The notes under the pieces: model-generated
What the model was told of the DNA's origin: nothing
What the model saw: only the letters and a program-made list of their open reading frames with translations
Database searches by the model: none
DNA from: Lingula anatina
Lineage: Eukaryota > Brachiopoda > Lingulata > Lingulida > Lingulidae
Length of the DNA stretch: 21,975 nucleotides
Direction: 5' to 3'
Assembly: GCF_001039355.2 (NCBI RefSeq)
Contig: NW_019775489.1
Coordinates: 15,917-37,891 of the forward strand
In this document: positions 19,138 through 21,975 of the stretch, in pieces
Numbering within the stretch: the stretch's first letter is position 1
Layout: each line of letters starts with the position of its first letter
Position numbers and translations under genes: made by a program

Positions 19138-19182
19138 TAATAATAATAATGATAAGAAGAAGAAGAAAGAGAAGAAGAAAAA
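19138..19182 (+). repeat. (AAT)n/(AAG)n purine-rich simple repeat
   Basis: AAT units pass into GAA/AAG units over about 45 bases, purine-rich on the plus strand. Confidence 0.8.
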
Positions 19183-19927
19183 GCTCAAGGTTTGAACCTG
19201 ATGGAACCTGTGTTGAAAATGACCCCGATATTGAATCAACTGATCTGAACACAAGGACTGTATGAAGCTTCTCGACGTGAAACTCTAGCGATTCTGTCGA
19301 ATAATCTTTGAGTAGTGGCTTTTGAACTCAGAAAGGTTGCATTATATTAATTCGTAGGCCTACAACTGTATTATGTAAATATCAAGTGTTGTTGTAAAAA
19401 CTCTTTCACCTCTCCGACCTCGCCCCTTTTAACATGCACAAGCATTTTTGACACCATTCAAACAAGCCGTCTGCAACACTCTCTCAGTGCGGTTCTCTGG
19501 GGAAACTACAAACAGATTGTAAACTAGTCTTGAACAGGTTCATTGGAGTCTATGGTCTGCTCACGATCTGCCCTCGATCGATGACAACGCTTTTCCCGTG
19601 GTTTGGCCCAGTCATTTGAAACAAGAGTCTAATTATTGAACTCTAAAGTGTTTGTGAAAATCAGTGTAGTGATGTAAACACGAACGAAGGGGAAAAGTAT
19701 GTGCGAAGACGGTGTTTAATGGTTAAATTCAGGTTCTGTCCCGAAGTTTTCAGTGATCGTGCAGATAACTACAGGTTGAGGACTAATACAGTAAGTATCT
19801 AAGACATTCTTCTTTAAAGAAGGTGAGAAACTATTGAAGAAATGGCTTATATCAATTCTTTGTTGATAAAATCTGACGTAATTACGGAAAAAGACGTTTA
19901 AGACATTTAGCGAAGACTCGTCTCTGG

Positions 19928-19986
19928 AAAAAAAAAAAAAATATATATATATATAAATATATATATATAATTATTATTATTATTAA
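19928..19986 (+). repeat. Poly(A) - (AT)n - (ATT)n compound repeat
   Basis: A run of about 13 A is followed by AT dinucleotides with one interruption and then ATT trinucleotides, about 59 bases without a single G or C after the first residues. Confidence 0.9.
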
Positions 19987-20227
19987 TTTGTGCAGGTAGT
20001 GGCTTTGTAAACGCTTGGTGAGAGCGTATTTCATACTGTATCTTTTGAAGCGATGTCTCAATCACACTTTTGAACAATCCGTAGTAACAATGGACTCTCC
20101 GGTCTCTTCTTTATGCTTCTTAGCCTTGCAACCCAGCCTGAAGTTATGAATAAAAAAGATAAAACAATTAAATTTAACATGACGAAGAGAGACAGAAGAC
20201 TATATTTCCTAGCTCACGTTTCCCGCT

Positions 20228-20359
20228 TACCCTCTACCAGGGCTTCTGAAGTTATTATTGTGGAATTTTTTTACTGAGAGCCAAAATGACTGTCTATTTA
20301 TCTTTAGACATATCTGTGAATATCTGTGGAAAATCAATCTGTCTTCCTGGTAGAGGGTA
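20228..20359. repeat. Inverted repeat pair (CCCTCTACCAGG) about 105 bases apart
   Basis: TACCCTCTACCAGG at 20228-20241 is mirrored by CCTGGTAGAGGGTA at 20346-20359, a perfect 14-bp inverted match. TTCCCGCTTAC just left of the first arm also recurs as TTCCCGCTCAC just right of the second. The segment lies 95 to 225 bases downstream of the SLC22 stop codon on the minus strand, so it may be in that 3' UTR. Confidence 0.6.
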
Positions 20360-20453
20360 TTTCCCGCTCACGCTAACCACAGCCATGACTAGTCTACCGA
20401 CGCTGTTCTGTTTTATGGAAATACAAATCTCTTCCTTTTAACTGTGTATGTTC

Positions 20454-20676
20454 TTACATTTTCCTGTCGAGCACGACGTCCCATTCTTCCATGGTCTGCA
20501 AAAGTGGTTTGTTCAGGGTCTCAGGAACGAGGAGAATCAGGAACCCGGTGCAGATGGCCACTGCGCCCCATATAATGAAAGGAAGTGGTCTGTACATACG
20601 ACCTAGGATTAGAATCTGAGGGGTGATTACGGCGCCAAGTCTAGAGACCGAAGAACAAAAACTCAAACCCATGTGC
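20454..20676 (-). CDS. Terminal exon of the SLC22 gene (helices 11-12 and tail)
   Basis: The minus-strand acceptor is TTTTTCTACATTCTAG at 20677-20692, phase 2, and the TAA stop is at 20454-20456. The exon supplies the third base of the arginine codon in the Y-P-T-V-I-R signature and then 73 residues. Helix 11 contains V-I-T-P-Q-I-L-I-L, and helix 12 runs to the P-E-T motif, followed by the tail T-M-E-E-W-D-V-V-L-D-R-K-M. Confidence 0.9.
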
Positions 20677-21620
20677 CTAGAATGTAGAAAAAAAACTGCT
20701 ATGTACAAACCATTTGCATGAATCGTACGAATATTTTATTATTTCCGTATGTGCATAAATAAATGCATTTTCGCACATTACTGTAAAATTCACGAGTGAT
20801 AACATAATGGCGCATTTAGAACAAATTAATCCGCGGACTTACTTGAAAGCTTGTTACATAATCCTCTAACAGAAACTGAGTAGATTTCCTGCGGGGATAA
20901 GGCGGTAAGCTTTCAAGTGGGTCGGCCATATTTGATCCACGGATTTGTTTGAGGGCATTCAGAACAGCGGACTAACAGATCCGCGGATCCAATATGGCCG
21001 ACACACTTGAATACTTGTTGCATAATCACTGCAGGGAATCTATTTAGTGACTAATCGGGAATTAAGCGGCAAGCTTTTTGGTGGGTAGCCATATTTGATC
21101 CATGGATCTGTCAATTCTGCTGTTTTGAATGCCCTTGTAGTATGCAGATCAACTTCTATTGTGAATGCGGTCAAAGTTAAGTTATTACTTTATACACAAA
21201 CAGCAACAATAAAAAGGCTGTAATTTTAAGCAGGATTTTGGGTAGTAAAATACATGAACGTATAAAAAATGATTTGATATTACTCGAATTATTAAATTTA
21301 ACAAGTTTAAATATAATTTTTGGCGATGACATCAGTATCTTTATCTAGAAAGGATTGGAGATATCTTCAGTTACAGTACAGACGTCTAAAGAGACTTTTT
21401 TATGAAATGAAATACAATGTACAAAGCGCATTGTGATCAGGTTTACTGGTAAGCGTTAACTAGATTGAAATCCAAAGCTTCTTTTATAAAATTTGTCAAG
21501 CAGAAAGTTACCTGATCACTGTTGGATAGCTCTCCACTATAAACATGTAAAGAACTGAGCGCGACAGAGTGATCAGCATCTTCCCCAGTGCGGCAAGAGT
21601 AATCGTCACAAAATACAAAC
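20454..21620 (-). CDS. SLC22-family organic ion transporter, C-terminal part (5' end beyond the right edge)
   Basis: Two minus-strand exons, 21512-21620 and 20454-20676, join in phase 2 to give 109 residues ending at a TAA. The first has the family signature E-S-Y-P-T-V-I-R after a helix that starts A-L-G-K; this motif follows helix 10 in SLC22 and related major facilitators. The second begins H-M-G-L-S-F-C-S-S-V-S-R-L-G, then helix 11, helix 12 (F-I-I-W-G-A-V-A-I) and the L-V-P-E-T-L-N motif that ends the helical core, followed by a short acidic cytosolic tail. SLC22 proteins carry organic cations, anions or zwitterions across the plasma membrane; the substrate cannot be told from this part. 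About four fifths of a typical protein of about 550 residues is missing to the right. The intron acceptor at 21621 shows that the gene continues. Confidence 0.9.
20677..21511 (-). other. Last intron of the SLC22 gene, with a repeat array
   Basis: This intron of 835 bases is bounded by GTAACT at its 5' end and CTAG at its 3' end on the minus strand. Its middle (20829-21134) is taken up by an unusual inverted and direct repeat array described separately. The rest is AT-rich and unremarkable. Confidence 0.8.
20829..21134. repeat. Nested direct and inverted repeat array
   Basis: Segment A (20911-20944, TTCAAGTGGGTCGGCCATAT and on to CCACGGAT) is followed by loop B (20953-20970) and then by the inverted copy A' (20979-21011). 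After that come a second copy of the left-hand unit D (first at about 20843-20910, second at about 21006-21074, each starting CTTGTTRCATAATC), a second direct A (about 21075-21108), and B in inverted orientation (21117-21134). So a D-A-B unit occurs twice in tandem, with B flipped in the second. No coding capacity. It is probably a foldback transposable element that duplicated and rearranged. Confidence 0.65.
21512..21620 (-). CDS. Penultimate exon of the SLC22 gene (helix 10 and Y-P-T signature)
   Basis: The minus-strand acceptor is TGGTCCCGCCAG at 21621-21632, entering in phase 1, and the donor is ATCAG^GTAACT at 21511, leaving in phase 2. The 109 bases give 35 whole codons, starting L-Y-F-V-T-I-T-L-A-A-L-G-K and ending E-S-Y-P-T-V-I, plus the first two bases of an arginine codon. 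The exon matches the corresponding short exon expected in SLC22-type genes. Confidence 0.9.
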
Positions 21621-21837
21621 CTGGCGGGACCAACAATATATATGGTGTTAGTATTTTAAAGTCTATCAATCATTGGGAAAACTTCACTCTACGTGTATAT
21701 TTTCATACATTCGGCCAAATTCTGCAGTAATGATAAGCACGAGTCGTCATACACAAATCTACTACGTATGATAATAGGACAAGAACAATTGCACACATTA
21801 AAAAGGGTTGGGAATTTTTTAAAGGAATGAAAGACTG

Positions 21838-21975
21838 GGTTCTAATCCCTAGATCGATCTAGCAGGATCGAGCTATCTCCGAAGGGTTTTTCGCTAAATT
21901 GCTTTCAGCTTAAGCGGCTTAGATGTCTGACACGCCAACTGAAGCTGCTAAACGATAATTGACTACCACCTAGAC
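21838..21975 (-). mobile_element. MITE-like element, copy 3 (inverted, cut by the window edge)
   Basis: The blocks TTGCTTTCAGCTTAAGCGGC, TTAGATGTCTGACACGCC and GATAATTGAC match the reverse complement of copy 1, so this copy is in the opposite orientation. The outer part (AGATCGATC...GGATCGAGC) fits either end, as expected of long inverted repeats. It lies in the intron upstream of SLC22 exon 21512-21620 and runs off the right edge. Confidence 0.6.

Larger units (their letters stand above)
18627..20453. other. Intergenic sequence downstream of the SLC22 gene
   Basis: No gene is supported. The stretch holds microsatellites, a CATGCATGC repeat at 18741-18760, and an inverted repeat pair at 20228 and 20346. 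A plus-strand ATG at 19717 leads in about 24 codons to an AACA^GTAAGT donor-like site and might be a first exon, but its start context is weak and no next exon is visible. Confidence 0.45.

Noticed and set aside
19180-19215. GGTTCAAACCT on the minus strand, resembling a tRNA or SINE B box
   Set aside because: No A box or cloverleaf pairing at the expected distance.
19717-19790. ATG followed by an AACA^GTAAGT donor-like site on the plus strand, possibly a first exon
   Set aside because: The start context is weak and no in-phase downstream exon is visible before the SLC22 gene on the other strand.

Overview
This is eukaryotic nuclear DNA. The genes are broken into short exons with GT/AG borders and matching codon phases, lie in long AT-rich non-coding sequence, and are surrounded by microsatellites, foldbacks and MITE-like repeats. 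The gene content (a secreted Cys-rich protein with a C-terminal chitin-binding type-2 domain, a TMEM272-like four-pass membrane protein, an SLC22-type transporter) and the frequent TACATGTA-like strings suggest an invertebrate animal, perhaps a lophotrochozoan such as a mollusc. The species cannot be fixed from the sequence.

Layout. (1) 1-2208: no exon recognised; probably the upstream intron or flank of the first gene. (2) 2209-4520, plus strand: the last four exons found of a secreted protein. It has six tandem four-cysteine modules that share a C-x2-[L/M]-x-G core and an invariant C-x4-C, followed by one CBM14 domain. The 5' exon with the signal peptide was not found. A polyadenylation signal lies at 4725-4730. 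(3) 4521-7314: intergenic, with a foldback element (6442-6671) and a MITE (7003-7211). (4) 7315-13980, minus strand: a TMEM272-like gene of four coding exons (255 aa). An alternative first exon at 8607 would give a 281-aa isoform. A possible untranslated first exon lies near 14469. (5) 14070-20453: a stretch of over 6 kb with no supported gene, carrying microsatellites and a second MITE copy. (6) 20454-21620, minus strand: the last two exons of an SLC22-family major facilitator, whose 5' part lies beyond the right edge. Its last intron holds an elaborate inverted and direct repeat array. A third MITE copy runs off the right end.

The three genes look unrelated in function. The first two are convergent, and the SLC22 gene lies upstream of the TMEM272-like gene in the same orientation. 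No operon, CRISPR array, rRNA or convincing tRNA was found. The most novel-looking item is the six-fold four-cysteine module fused to a chitin-binding domain. I do not recognise this module as a named family, but I could not search for it.
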